Below are positions 33,319 to 41,799 of a stretch of DNA of 41,853 nucleotides, in pieces. The notes beneath the pieces are model-generated. The model saw nothing but the letters and a program-made list of their open reading frames with translations, ran no database searches and was not told the origin of the DNA. Source of the DNA: an uncultured Bacillaceae bacterium (GTDB lineage Bacteria > Bacillota > Bacilli > Bacillales > Caldibacillaceae); assembly GCA_937983015.1 (NCBI GenBank), contig CALKAK010000132.1, positions 1-41,853 of the forward strand, in the 5' to 3' direction. How positions within the stretch are numbered: position 1 is the first letter of the stretch; each line of letters opens with the position of its first letter. Both the position numbers and the translations under genes were made by a program.

Positions 33319-34689
33319 ATGGAACAGCTAGAAAATATTTTAGGTGAGATTAGTAGTTTTGTATGGGGATTACCGCTTATTATTTTGCTCGTAGGAACGG
33401 GTATCTTTTTAACATTTCGTCTCGGTTTTTTACAAGTTCGTTCGTTACCTTATGCCCTGAAACTGACCTTTTCCCGCAATCAAGATTATAAGTCACAAGG
33501 GGATATTTCGCACTTCCAGGCTTTAACGACTGCATCTGCGGCAACGATCGGTGTTGGTAATATCGTCGGTGTTGCCACAGCGATCGTCCTTGGAGGACCT
33601 GGAGCGGTTTTCTGGATGTGGTTAGCCGGGTTTTTCGGTATGGCGACAAAATATGCTGAAGCTATCCTAGCTGTTAAATACCGGGTAACAGACCCTGAGG
33701 GGAATATGGCCGGCGGTCCCATGTATTATCTGGAGCACGGCTTGAAACAAAAATGGCTCGGTGTTTTATTTGCTATCTTCGGGGCCTTTGCCGCCTTTGG
33801 TATCGGTAATGGGACTCAGGCGAAAGCGGTAGCCGATTTGATGAAAAGTACTTTTTCCGTCCCTCCTTGGGTAACCGGGATTGCCCTCGTCATTTTTGCC
33901 GGTCTTGTTATTTTAGGGGGAATCAAATGGATCGGTCGTGTGACGGCATATTTTGTACCGTTTATGGCTTTGTTCTATATTTTAGCTGGTTTATATGTCA
34001 TGATCGCGAACTTCCATCTAATCCCCGATGCATTTGCAACGATTTTCAAATATGCCTTTTCTGGTGAAGCGGCACTCGGTGGAACAGTTGGAGCGGTAAT
34101 TCGCTATGGGGTAGCAAGAGGATTATTCTCGAATGAAGCTGGAATGGGTTCTGCACCAATCGCTGCAGCTGCCGCAAAATCGGATTTACCCGGCCGTCAG
34201 GCCCTTGTCTCCATGGTTCAAGTACTTTTTGACACATTGATTATTTGTTTAATAACCGGTATTACGATCGTTATGTCTGGTCTCTGGCAAGATGATAGTA
34301 TCGAAGCAGGGGTCTTGACATCCTTGGCATTTCAGAAGTTAATCGGTGATTTAGGTCCTTATCTCGTGACATTTGGGATTATCTTTTTTGCTTCGTCCAC
34401 CATATTGGGATGGGGATATTACGGCGAAAAATGTTTCCAATATTTATTCAAGCATCCGCTCGCCGTACGAGCATATCGGATAGTTTTTGTCACATTTATC
34501 TTTATCGGTGCAACATCCTCCCTTGATCTTGTCTGGACTTTAGCTGATATTTTAAATGGATTGATGGCCATACCGAACTTGATCGGTCTTCTTGGTTTAT
34601 CCGGTGTAATTGTCATGGAGACGAAACGAATTCAGCAGAAAATTAAAGAAGAAAAAGAAGCGGAACAACAAGCGGCGAAAGAGATGTAG
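33319..34689 (+). CDS. AGCS-family sodium:alanine/glycine symporter
   Basis: A 456-residue membrane protein with about 11 helices. It has the AGCS hallmarks: FQALTTASAATIGVGNIVGVATAI near the N-terminus, GPGAVFWMWLAGFFGMATKYAEA, GGPMYYLEHGL and GVARGLFSNEAGMGSAPIAAAAA. Members take up alanine, glycine or glutamine with sodium (B. subtilis AlsT, YrbD, GlnT). AAAGGGG is placed 7 bases before the ATG. The C-terminal tail is basic and Gln-rich. The gene is single with a strong terminator. The identity of the amino acid cannot be read from these motifs. Confidence 0.94.
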   Translation: MEQLENILGEISSFVWGLPLIILLVGTGIFLTFRLGFLQVRSLPYALKLTFSRNQDYKSQGDISHFQALTTASAATIGVGNIVGVATAIVLGGPGAVFWMWLAGFFGMATKYAEAILAVKYRVTDPEGNMAGGPMYYLEHGLKQKWLGVLFAIFGAFAAFGIGNGTQAKAVADLMKSTFSVPPWVTGIALVIFAGLVILGGIKWIGRVTAYFVPFMALFYILAGLYVMIANFHLIPDAFATIFKYAFSGEAALGGTVGAVIRYGVARGLFSNEAGMGSAPIAAAAAKSDLPGRQALVSMVQVLFDTLIICLITGITIVMSGLWQDDSIEAGVLTSLAFQKLIGDLGPYLVTFGIIFFASSTILGWGYYGEKCFQYLFKHPLAVRAYRIVFVTFIFIGATSSLDLVWTLADILNGLMAIPNLIGLLGLSGVIVMETKRIQQKIKEEKEAEQQAAKEM

Positions 34690-34718
34690 TATAGTATGTT
34701 CGTTAAATACTTTTCTGC

Positions 34719-34762
34719 AAACTGTACGGGATGAAGGTTGTTCATTCCGTACAGTTTTTTTG
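34719..34762 (+). terminator. Strong terminator of the AGCS gene
   Basis: A 17-bp stem (34719-34735 with 34741-34757, one G-U pair) with a 5-base loop is followed by a run of T. Confidence 0.9.
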
Positions 34763-34912
34763 TTTTATATAAATGAAACGTGGAACAGGACGAGACGAAT
34801 ATTAAATTATTTGTGTCACTCTATTTTTCTTTTTCCATCCTTTGACGATAATTTTGCGAAATCGTTGGCAAAATATGTGCAAATTGTATAAATTGTCATT
34901 GGAATGCATTTT

Positions 34913-34942
34913 TTGTCTCGGTGAACATAAGCGGTATATAAT
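34913..34942 (+). promoter_or_regulatory. Likely sigma-A promoter of the asparaginase gene
   Basis: TTGTCT (34913-34918), an 18-base spacer and TATAAT (34937-34942) lie about 58 bases before the start codon. The predicted transcript start is near 34949. Confidence 0.55.
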
Positions 34943-34999
34943 ATTACTTAATTACCTGCTAGCGAGATTAATAGACTGAATCTGTCGGGGGTGTAATCA

Positions 35000-36025
35000 T
35001 TGTTAAGAAAACCCATCCTTGTTTATCGCGGGGATATAGTGGAAAGTACTCACGATATTCATGTTGCCGTCGTTTCAGTATCGGGCGATTTACTAGCTTT
35101 TTACGGAAATCCAGAAAGACAAACATTTGCTCGATCAGCTATGAAGCCTTTCCAGGCTATACCCGCTATAGAATCCGGTGCGGTAGAACATTTTAATATT
35201 TCTGATGAAGAACTTGCGATATTTTGCGCCAGCCATAGCGGCGAACCCGTTCATCGAGTAACTGTCGCCAATGTTTTACAAAAAATAGGCTTGGAAGAGA
35301 AGGACTTGCAATGTGGAACGCATATTCCTAGAGATTTAGAAAGTTATCATGAGCTAATTCGCCAGGGGAAGGAACTATCCCCTCTTTATAGCAATTGCTC
35401 GGGAAAACATGCAGGAATGCTTGCTGGATGCGTGATGCAAAAATTTGCGCTGGAAAATTATCGTGATCTAGATCATCCCTATCAGCAACAAATTCTTGAA
35501 GCTATAGCGGACGTTAGTGATTATCCAAAAGAAAAAATTCAAGTTTCTGTAGATGGCTGCGGTGTTCCGGTTCACGCATTGCCTTTATATAATCTTGCTT
35601 TAGCCTATGGTCGACTTGCCCTTCCGGATCGATGGGAAACAGGAAAACCGATGCGGAAAAACGCGTTGAAAAAGATTCGTCATGCGATGACCTCGCATCC
35701 AGAAATGGTTGCAGGTACGAAGCGGTTTGATACAGATTTGATGAAGCATTTTGCGGGAAAAATAGTTGCCAAAGGTGGTGCAGAAGGCGTTCACTGTTTT
35801 GGCGACACAGAACGGGGAATCGGGGTTGCGATTAAAGTCGAGGATGGAAATGCTCGAGCAACAAGTGTTGCGAGCATGGAAGTGATCCAGCAACTGAAAA
35901 TAGACGTCCCCGGTATACGGGATCTTCTACATGAATATCATGAAGCACCGGTGTTCAATGCTAGAAAGGAAAAAGTAGGGAAGATCGTAGCGAATTTTTC
36001 ATTAAACTTTAGAAAAATAATTTAA
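35000..36025 (+). CDS. Asparaginase II family (Rhizobium etli-type L-asparaginase)
   Basis: A 341-residue protein of the thermolabile asparaginase II family, unrelated to the bacterial AnsA/AnsB fold. Visible landmarks are the Ser-x-x-Lys pair Ser46/Lys49 (ARSAMKPFQ), FCASHSGE, SNCSGKHAGML with its metal-binding Cys and Lys, and VDGCGVPVHALP with a further Cys. These match the nucleophile and zinc site described for the R. etli enzyme. It would convert asparagine to aspartate and ammonia in the cytoplasm. The start codon is TTG, 6 bases after GGGGGTG. It has its own promoter and terminator. In Bacillota the family is often annotated only as asparaginase, and activity is inferred from the conserved residues. 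Confidence 0.9.
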   Translation: MLRKPILVYRGDIVESTHDIHVAVVSVSGDLLAFYGNPERQTFARSAMKPFQAIPAIESGAVEHFNISDEELAIFCASHSGEPVHRVTVANVLQKIGLEEKDLQCGTHIPRDLESYHELIRQGKELSPLYSNCSGKHAGMLAGCVMQKFALENYRDLDHPYQQQILEAIADVSDYPKEKIQVSVDGCGVPVHALPLYNLALAYGRLALPDRWETGKPMRKNALKKIRHAMTSHPEMVAGTKRFDTDLMKHFAGKIVAKGGAEGVHCFGDTERGIGVAIKVEDGNARATSVASMEVIQQLKIDVPGIRDLLHEYHEAPVFNARKEKVGKIVANFSLNFRKII

Positions 36026-36062
36026 TAATTTAATATTTCAAGTTATTTTGATGGAATGAATC

Positions 36063-36110
36063 GTGCTGTTCAAATCCTTTATCCGGTCTAGTTGAGCAGC
36101 ACATTTTTTT
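36063..36110 (+). terminator. Terminator of the asparaginase gene
   Basis: An 11-bp stem (36063-36073 with 36092-36102, one G-U pair) has an 18-base loop and a run of seven T. Confidence 0.8.
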
Positions 36111-36213
36111 ATTTGTTAGGAATGGTAAAAGAATCCGTGCTAAATACGTTTAAGTTGAAATTTCCTAATACGAATGATTATTATGGTACAAAATAGGTAA
36201 AGGTGGGATCGCG

Positions 36214-37266
36214 TTGGAAATTGGTGTTACAACTTTTGTCGAAACAACGCCGGATATGCTTACTGGCAAAACACTCACTCATGCAGAGCGCATCCGCGAA
36301 GTGGTTGAAGAAATTGAGCTTGCCGATCAAGTGGGCCTGGATGTATTTGGTGTAGGTGAACATCATAGGAAAGATTACGCAGCATCTAATCCGGCGACGA
36401 TTTTAGCCGCCGGTGCCGCTTTGACAAAAAATATTCGCTTAACAAGTGCGGTCACTGTTTTATCATCAGATGACCCGGTTCGTGTCTTCCAACAATTCGC
36501 CACACTGGATGCGATATCTAACGGTCGGGCGGAAATCATGGTAGGAAGAGGATCGTTCATCGAGTCTTTCCCTTTATTTGGTTACGATTTAAAAGATTAT
36601 GATGAATTATTCATAGAAAAGTTAGATTTGTTATTAAAAATAAGAGATGAAGAAGTAATCACCTGGAGTGGAAAGTTCCGTCCGGCAATTCGAAATCAAG
36701 GTGTATACCCCCGTCCTGTGCAAAATCCTTTACCCATCTGGATTGCGAGCGGGGGAACACCAGAATCAGTGGCTCGGGCCGGAGCCTTAGGTTTGCCATT
36801 GGTTTTAGCGATCATCGGTGGAAGTCCCTTGCATTTTAAACCATTGGTAGATCTGTATAAACGAACGGCGGCCAAACACGGACACGATCCAGAAAAATTG
36901 GTGGTAGCTTCTCATTCGCATGGTTTTGTTGCCGAAACAACGGAGATCGCCAGTGAAAAATTTTTCCCATCGACCCAGTATGCGATGAACGTCCTGGCAA
37001 AAGAAAGAGGCTGGCCCCCGTATACCCGTAAAACTTATGATGAAATGAGGAAATTGGAAGGAGCCTTATATGTTGGTGATCCACAAACCGTCGCAGAAAA
37101 GATCATTTTTTTACGTAAGAACGTGGGAATCACTAGGTTTTTCCTCCATGTTCCGGTAGGTTCAATGCCTCATGAAGATGTGATGCGGGCGATTGAATTA
37201 CTCGGAAAAGAAGTGGCGCCAATCGTTCGCGAGGAAGTATCTCGTTGGGAAAAGGAAAATGAATAA
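36214..37266 (+). CDS. LLM-class flavin-dependent oxidoreductase
   Basis: A 350-residue luciferase-like TIM-barrel protein. GLDVFGVGEHHRKDYAAS contains the EHH motif near the flavin site. TSAVTVLSSDDPVRVFQQFA and GRAEIMVGRGSFIESFPLFG are typical of the bacterial LLM oxidoreductases of the YhbW/CE1758 type. Members use FMN (or F420 in actinobacteria) in oxidation or monooxygenation; the substrate is unknown here. The start is TTG at 36214, 7 bases after AAGGTGG. It is a single gene with its own terminator, and no flavin reductase partner is adjacent. Confidence 0.9.
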   Translation: MEIGVTTFVETTPDMLTGKTLTHAERIREVVEEIELADQVGLDVFGVGEHHRKDYAASNPATILAAGAALTKNIRLTSAVTVLSSDDPVRVFQQFATLDAISNGRAEIMVGRGSFIESFPLFGYDLKDYDELFIEKLDLLLKIRDEEVITWSGKFRPAIRNQGVYPRPVQNPLPIWIASGGTPESVARAGALGLPLVLAIIGGSPLHFKPLVDLYKRTAAKHGHDPEKLVVASHSHGFVAETTEIASEKFFPSTQYAMNVLAKERGWPPYTRKTYDEMRKLEGALYVGDPQTVAEKIIFLRKNVGITRFFLHVPVGSMPHEDVMRAIELLGKEVAPIVREEVSRWEKENE

Positions 37267-37380
37267 CTCGTTCGTTCAAAGATCTCAGGATAGAGGGAAA
37301 AAGTAAGGAAATGAGCTTTGAAAAATCGTCGGGTTCATTCACCATTATAAAAAGATTTTCATTTTACATCTGTTCAAAAA

Positions 37381-37429
37381 AGCCCTTATCTATAAGTAGA
37401 ACCAGGTTTACTATAGATAAGGGTTTTTT
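37381..37429 (+). terminator. Terminator of the LLM oxidoreductase gene
   Basis: A 14-bp stem (37381-37394 with 37412-37425, one G-U pair) is followed by a run of T. It is separated from the coding end by about 115 bases with no visible gene. Confidence 0.85.
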
Positions 37430-37603
37430 CATTGATTTCTCGCATGTTATAGGGAAATGTATTTTAAAAAAATAGTGTCAGATGATATTCTTGTGGAAAC
37501 TTTCCCATAATAATCATTATGAGCTGATTATATGTAACTAATTGGTATTCATAACTAGCTAATATTATGAGGATTTTTTTTTTGGATCAAGAGGTGTAAA
37601 CAG

Positions 37604-39305
37604 ATGTTTAAAAAAATTGCCTTGTTCATCGGCCTTGCGGTGCTGTTATTGGTTTCTATTTTTGTTTTCTTTTTAAACGATATAAACGAAAACGCACCAT
37701 CAATGAATGGTGATTAAAAACCAGATGATCAAACCGAAGAAAATAGCGGTATCGAAAAAGAAAACATGCGGATCGTTGAGGAGATCATATCTTTGGCAAA
37801 AGAGGGGAATATTAAAGAGCTGGCGATAACAGCCGGCGAAACTGATCTTTATGAAGTTAAAAAATATATGGGGAACCGGATCGAATCGATCAAACATCTG
37901 TTGGCGAGTACGTGGTCTATCAATGACCTGATGTAGCTATAGGATTCACAGAAGACATTGACTATGATTTACGATCTTATGAAAATTATCTGCATGAAAT
38001 TACTTATACAGACATCCGGGATTATTTAGGTGAACCGGATGGGGTTACTTATTATCGTGATGAAGAAAACGATCATACGATTTTGAACTATTACTTGAAT
38101 GAAAACTATCTTTTGAAATGGGGATTGGATACTCGTAACAAACAAATTGCTCCTGTACATCATATTTCTGTCGTTGCGAGGAAAATAAAAAAACAAGAGC
38201 AGGTGGCCGATTCCGTACCGATATCTGAAAGGATTGAAAAGATGACCGTTGTTGAAAAAATCGGTCAAATGATATTTTCCGGATTATCCGGAACGAATCT
38301 GCATCGTGAAGCGGAAACGATGCTCCACCAAATTAAACCAGGCGGTATGATTTTGAATAAACATAATATGGTTTCTCCAGATCAGGCGATCCAATTCGTC
38401 AATTCCTTAAAATATGCAAATAAGGTCAATCCGGTTCCTTTATTTTTTGGGGTTGATCAAGAAGGGGGCAGGATCGTCAAATTGCCCGGAGATGTACAGC
38501 GCATACCGTCACAATTAGAAATCGGTGTAAAAAATAATCCCGAGTTTGCATTTGTAATCGGGCAAGTGCTAGGGAAAATGGTAAAAGCGTACGGCTTTAA
38601 CATGAATTTTAATCACGTATTAGATGTAAATAGTAATCCGGATCATCCGGTGATCGTTCATTCGGTGCTGATCCTGTTAAGGTAAGTCGTTTGGGGATCG
38701 AGATGATGAAAGGAATAGGATCTGAACAGATCGTATCTGTGATTAAACATTTTCCCGGACATGGGGATACAGCGGTTGATTCCCACTTTGGGCTCCCTGT
38801 TGTGAATAAATCAATAGACGAATTACGTAATTTAGAACTCGTTCCTTTCCAAAATGCAATTGTTGTAGGTGCCGACATGGTCATGGTCGCGCATATTTTA
38901 CTTCCGGAAATTGAACGTCAATATCCATCCTCCATGTCGAAAATAGTTGTCTTAGAAATTTTAAGAGGGGAATTAAGTTTTAATGGTGTCGTAATTACCG
39001 ATGATTTAACTATGGAAGCGATCACGGACAATTATAATATCGGTGAGGCGGCGGTGCGCTCAATTTAGGCGGGTTGTGACATGATCATGGTCGCCCATCA
39101 ATTTGAAAATGTTAGAGAAGTCTTCCAAGCCGTTCAATCGGCTGTGAAAGATGGTGAAATTTCCGAGGAAAGAATTGACCGGAGCGTTAAACGGATTCTC
39201 GAGCTTAAAGAGAAATATAAAGTATCCGATGAACCGATAAATTACGTGAATACCAGCCAATTGAATGAAGAGTTGAACATGATCCTGGATAATTATTTGC
39301 AATGA
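37604..39305 (+). pseudogene. Decayed DUF4309 - NagZ (GH3 beta-N-acetylhexosaminidase) gene
   Basis: An ATG behind GAGGTG starts a membrane anchor (MFKKIALFIGLAVLLLVSIF) that meets TAA at 37715-37717. In frame after it come a Glu-rich linker and EEIISLAKEGNIKELAI, then a frame change near 37897 and a TGA into DVAIGFTEDIDYDLRSYE...HHISV, which resembles the DUF4309 domain of YjgB. The same frame runs without a break into a GH3 NagZ domain (MTVVEKIGQMIFSGL, GVDQEGGRIVKLPG). A frame change near 38660 precedes KHFPGHGDTAVDSHFGLP, the NagZ catalytic loop, and VVITDDLTME with the nucleophile Asp. A TAG at 39066-39068 lies in RSI*AGCDMIMVAHQ. NagZ enzymes remove N-acetylglucosamine from cell-wall muropeptides. 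The intact ancestor would be one anchored protein of about 560 residues. Confidence 0.85.
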
Positions 39306-39401
39306 ACTGTGGTTTTGGATCCGGTGCTTGATAGAAAGGTTTTGCGATTCATGAAAAGGTATCAATAGAAAATGCCCGCCAGCATGTTTCATGGTGGGCA
39401 T

Positions 39402-40712
39402 TCATTGTGATACCGTTCTATCCAATTCCATTAATTTTTTTATTTCTATTAATTGAATTTGATGACCATGTTTATGCAAGACTTTAAATTGGTAGCCACC
39501 AAATTCCATATAGCTATTTTTATTGTCATTCAGGTTTTCGGTTAATAACCATCCACCAATCGTATCTACATTTTCATTGGATAGATTTGTTCCCAATAGA
39601 TCATTGATATCATCGATTAACATGGTTCCTTTAACGATATAATGATTCTCACCGACTTTTTGTATATCCGGAATTTCATTCGTATCGAATTCATCACGAA
39701 TTTCCCCAACGATTTCTTCGATAATATCCTCAACGGTGACGAGCCCGCGCGTTCCACCATATTCATCAGTTAAAATTGCCATTTGCGTTCGTTCCTCTTG
39801 CATTTTGATTAATAGTTCACGAATCGGAATCGTCTCGATTACATGGATGATCGGGTGGATGTAATCTTTTAATTGCAGATTTTTGTTTTTAATCTTACCA
39901 ATTAATAATTCTCTTGCATTAATATAGCCAACGATCTGGTCCTTATCTTTTTTTATTACTGGATAACGAGTGAATCCCTTTTCTTCAATGATCTCGATGA
40001 CATCATCGATGGAATCGTTAATCGAGATGGTTTGAATGTTCGTACGGGGAACCATTATTTCTTTCGCGATCATCTCATCAAAATCGAAAACATTCGTGAC
40101 ATACTTAAACTCGCTTTGGTTGATTTCACCACTTTCATAACTTTTGCTCAATAGGAGTCTGATCTCTTCTTCGGTATGGGCTTTTTCATGTTCTGAGTCC
40201 GGATTGAGCCCCAATAGTCGCACGAGCAATCTTCCCGAACCATTAAGGACCCAGATAAATGGGTAGGTCAGCTTATAAAAAAGGATGATGGGTCGTGAAA
40301 AGAGCAAAGTAATCTTTTCTGCCATTTGAATGGCTGCTGTCTTTGGGGCAAGTTCGCCAACGACAACATGTAAATAGGTAACGAGTGAAAAAGCGATGAT
40401 AAATGATAAAACGCTAGCAATGGATGCGCTTATTCCTAATTTCGTGAACAATGGTTCAAGTAAACGAACGATCGTTGGTTCTCCTAACCAACCAATTCCT
40501 AATGCAGTGATAGTGATCCCTAACTGACAAGCGGATAAATACTCATCTAAATGTGTCACGACTTCCCTAGCTGTTTTAGCACCCGCTTTTCCTTCCGCGA
40601 TCAGTTGGTCGATACGAGAGGGACGAACTTTGACAATGGCAAATTCTGTGGCTACAAAAAAGGCGGTCAGAGCGATTAAAAGGATGATCAAAAATAAATT
40701 GATCGCTAGCAA
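39402..40712 (-). CDS. CNNM/CorC-type membrane protein (hemolysin family, possible magnesium exporter)
   Basis: A 436-residue protein: a DUF21/CNNM membrane domain of four helices (about 1-180; ATEFAIVKVRPSRIDQL, SACQLGITITALGIGWLGEP, VVVGELAPKTAAIQ), paired CBS domains (about 205-335; IMVPRTNIQTI, DEYGGTRGLVTVEDIIEEIVG) and a C-terminal CorC/HlyC domain (NVDTIGGWLLTE). Relatives include B. subtilis YhdP (MpfA), required for magnesium efflux, and YugS. The start is TTG at 40712. Its nearest Shine-Dalgarno sequence (AAGTAAGG) lies in one arm of an 8-bp hairpin, while a better one (AGGAGGTG) lies 35 bases upstream. This layout could regulate translation. The old name hemolysin is not informative. 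It is a single gene. Confidence 0.9.
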   Translation of the reverse strand: MLAINLFLIILLIALTAFFVATEFAIVKVRPSRIDQLIAEGKAGAKTAREVVTHLDEYLSACQLGITITALGIGWLGEPTIVRLLEPLFTKLGISASIASVLSFIIAFSLVTYLHVVVGELAPKTAAIQMAEKITLLFSRPIILFYKLTYPFIWVLNGSGRLLVRLLGLNPDSEHEKAHTEEEIRLLLSKSYESGEINQSEFKYVTNVFDFDEMIAKEIMVPRTNIQTISINDSIDDVIEIIEEKGFTRYPVIKKDKDQIVGYINARELLIGKIKNKNLQLKDYIHPIIHVIETIPIRELLIKMQEERTQMAILTDEYGGTRGLVTVEDIIEEIVGEIRDEFDTNEIPDIQKVGENHYIVKGTMLIDDINDLLGTNLSNENVDTIGGWLLTENLNDNKNSYMEFGGYQFKVLHKHGHQIQLIEIKKLMELDRTVSQ

Positions 40713-40721
40713 ACTGATGAT

Positions 40722-40755
40722 CCTTACTTATCGAAAAGTAAGGAAAACACCTCCT
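40722..40755 (-). promoter_or_regulatory. Leader hairpin around the ribosome binding site of the CNNM/CorC gene
   Basis: On the minus strand AGGAGGTG (40755-40748) is followed by four bases, a perfect 8-bp hairpin (CCTTACTT/AAGTAAGG, loop 6, 40743-40722), nine bases and the TTG start. With the hairpin folded, the strong site would lie 13 bases from the start codon instead of 35. Confidence 0.45.
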
Positions 40756-40966
40756 ACTGTCATAAATACAAATGAGATCCTTTAATTCAATCTTACATGG
40801 TGCTAAGGAAAATTGTAAAATTTTATGCAATGAATGATAAGGGATTTCAAATAGAGTTTTTATCCTGCATGTTGGAGAGTCCTTGAGTGGCGCAGGATTT
40901 TTTAAAAGTGATTTTTGATTCAATCTTAGTTAATTGGTATGGAATTAACATAATTTTGTTGTGGCA

Positions 40967-41020
40967 TAAGAAAAGCACCTCCTTTTGATTGGCCGGTCCG
41001 ATCTTTATAGGAGGTGCAGG
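40967..41020 (-). terminator. Long hairpin terminator of the small secreted-protein gene
   Basis: The outer stem GCACCTCC/GGAGGTGC (40975-40982 with 41010-41017) encloses an inner stem GATTGG/CCGATC. On the minus strand the structure is followed by TTTTCTTAT, about 110 bases after the stop codon. The rest of the gap 40756-41127 shows no gene. Confidence 0.65.
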
Positions 41021-41127
41021 TAATTTTAGGCGTTATTCGTTTCTTATATGAATTTTTCGCATCTATTTTTCCAGTATATCTCTTCAGATTTTCTGATTAC
41101 TAAACTATCCTTTAGGAAATTTCCCCT

Positions 41128-41454
41128 TTACCAATTATCCCATTTTTTATCGAGTAAATGAAAGTCTTTAAGAAGGCTGATTATAAAAGGATCTGTTTCC
41201 GGTTGCAATGCTTCATCCGTACAAGCATCATGCGGTGGATAGTTTAATTCTTGTGCCCTTTTTAAAGTTGAGTCTTCGATAAAATTTGTTGGGTTCGATC
41301 GTTCAAAACAAACCGGTGCAATATAAGTTTGGTAATTATGCTCCAGGATCACCCGCGTTTCAGGGGAAGGTATCGTTTTTCTCGGAATGACGAAGCCCGA
41401 AATGAAAAGAACCAACACTACCAAGAACGAAGCGATTCCAGTTTTTTTCCGCAC
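41128..41454 (-). CDS. Small exported or membrane-anchored protein of unknown function
   Basis: A 108-residue protein that starts at GTG after GGGGG. It has an N-terminal hydrophobic segment (GIASFLVVLVLFISGFVI, about 6-23) that acts as a signal peptide or anchor; there is no lipobox cysteine. The remaining 85 residues are polar, with two cysteines (APVCFERSNP and PHDACTDEAL) that could form a disulfide outside the cell. I do not recognise the family. It ends in a hydrophobic-charged tail (LLKDFHLLDKKWDNW). It has its own terminator and no functional neighbours. Confidence 0.7.
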   Translation of the reverse strand: MRKKTGIASFLVVLVLFISGFVIPRKTIPSPETRVILEHNYQTYIAPVCFERSNPTNFIEDSTLKRAQELNYPPHDACTDEALQPETDPFIISLLKDFHLLDKKWDNW

Positions 41455-41734
41455 AAAAATCCCCCATCCCGCTTTATTCGGATTTAGTGAAAACAGTTTT
41501 TACGCTATTCGTTAAGGTGTAAGAAAACAATGCTAGTTCAACCCTAATATTAAATTTTCACATGGATAATCGCAAATAGAAAGCTATTTTTTTGTGGAGA
41601 TTTGAGGGAATTCAAAATGTTATTTGAAAGGGTAATAAGTATTGGCTACTGTAAAAATCTTTATTAACAAAAACGTAGGAAATCATATTTTTACTGAACT
41701 TCCACTGGCAAATGATCGGCAAAAAAGAGGCGGT
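41455..41734. other. Gene-free stretch
   Basis: No convincing gene is seen. A plus-strand frame from TTG 41642 reads through the tRNA terminator and is not credible. AT-rich sequence with no recognisable promoter or repeat. Confidence 0.4.
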
Positions 41735-41735
41735 A

Positions 41736-41779
41736 AAAAAATAAAAACGCGGTTCTGGAAAATTTCCAGCACCGCGTTT
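41736..41779 (-). terminator. Terminator of the tRNA-Ala transcript
   Basis: A long near-perfect stem (ACGCGGT and CTGGAAA arms against their complements, about 41747-41778) is followed on the minus strand by TTTTTATTTTTTT. It lies about 20 bases after the tRNA 3' end. Confidence 0.85.
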
Positions 41780-41799
41780 TATCAACGATTATTGAGTTA

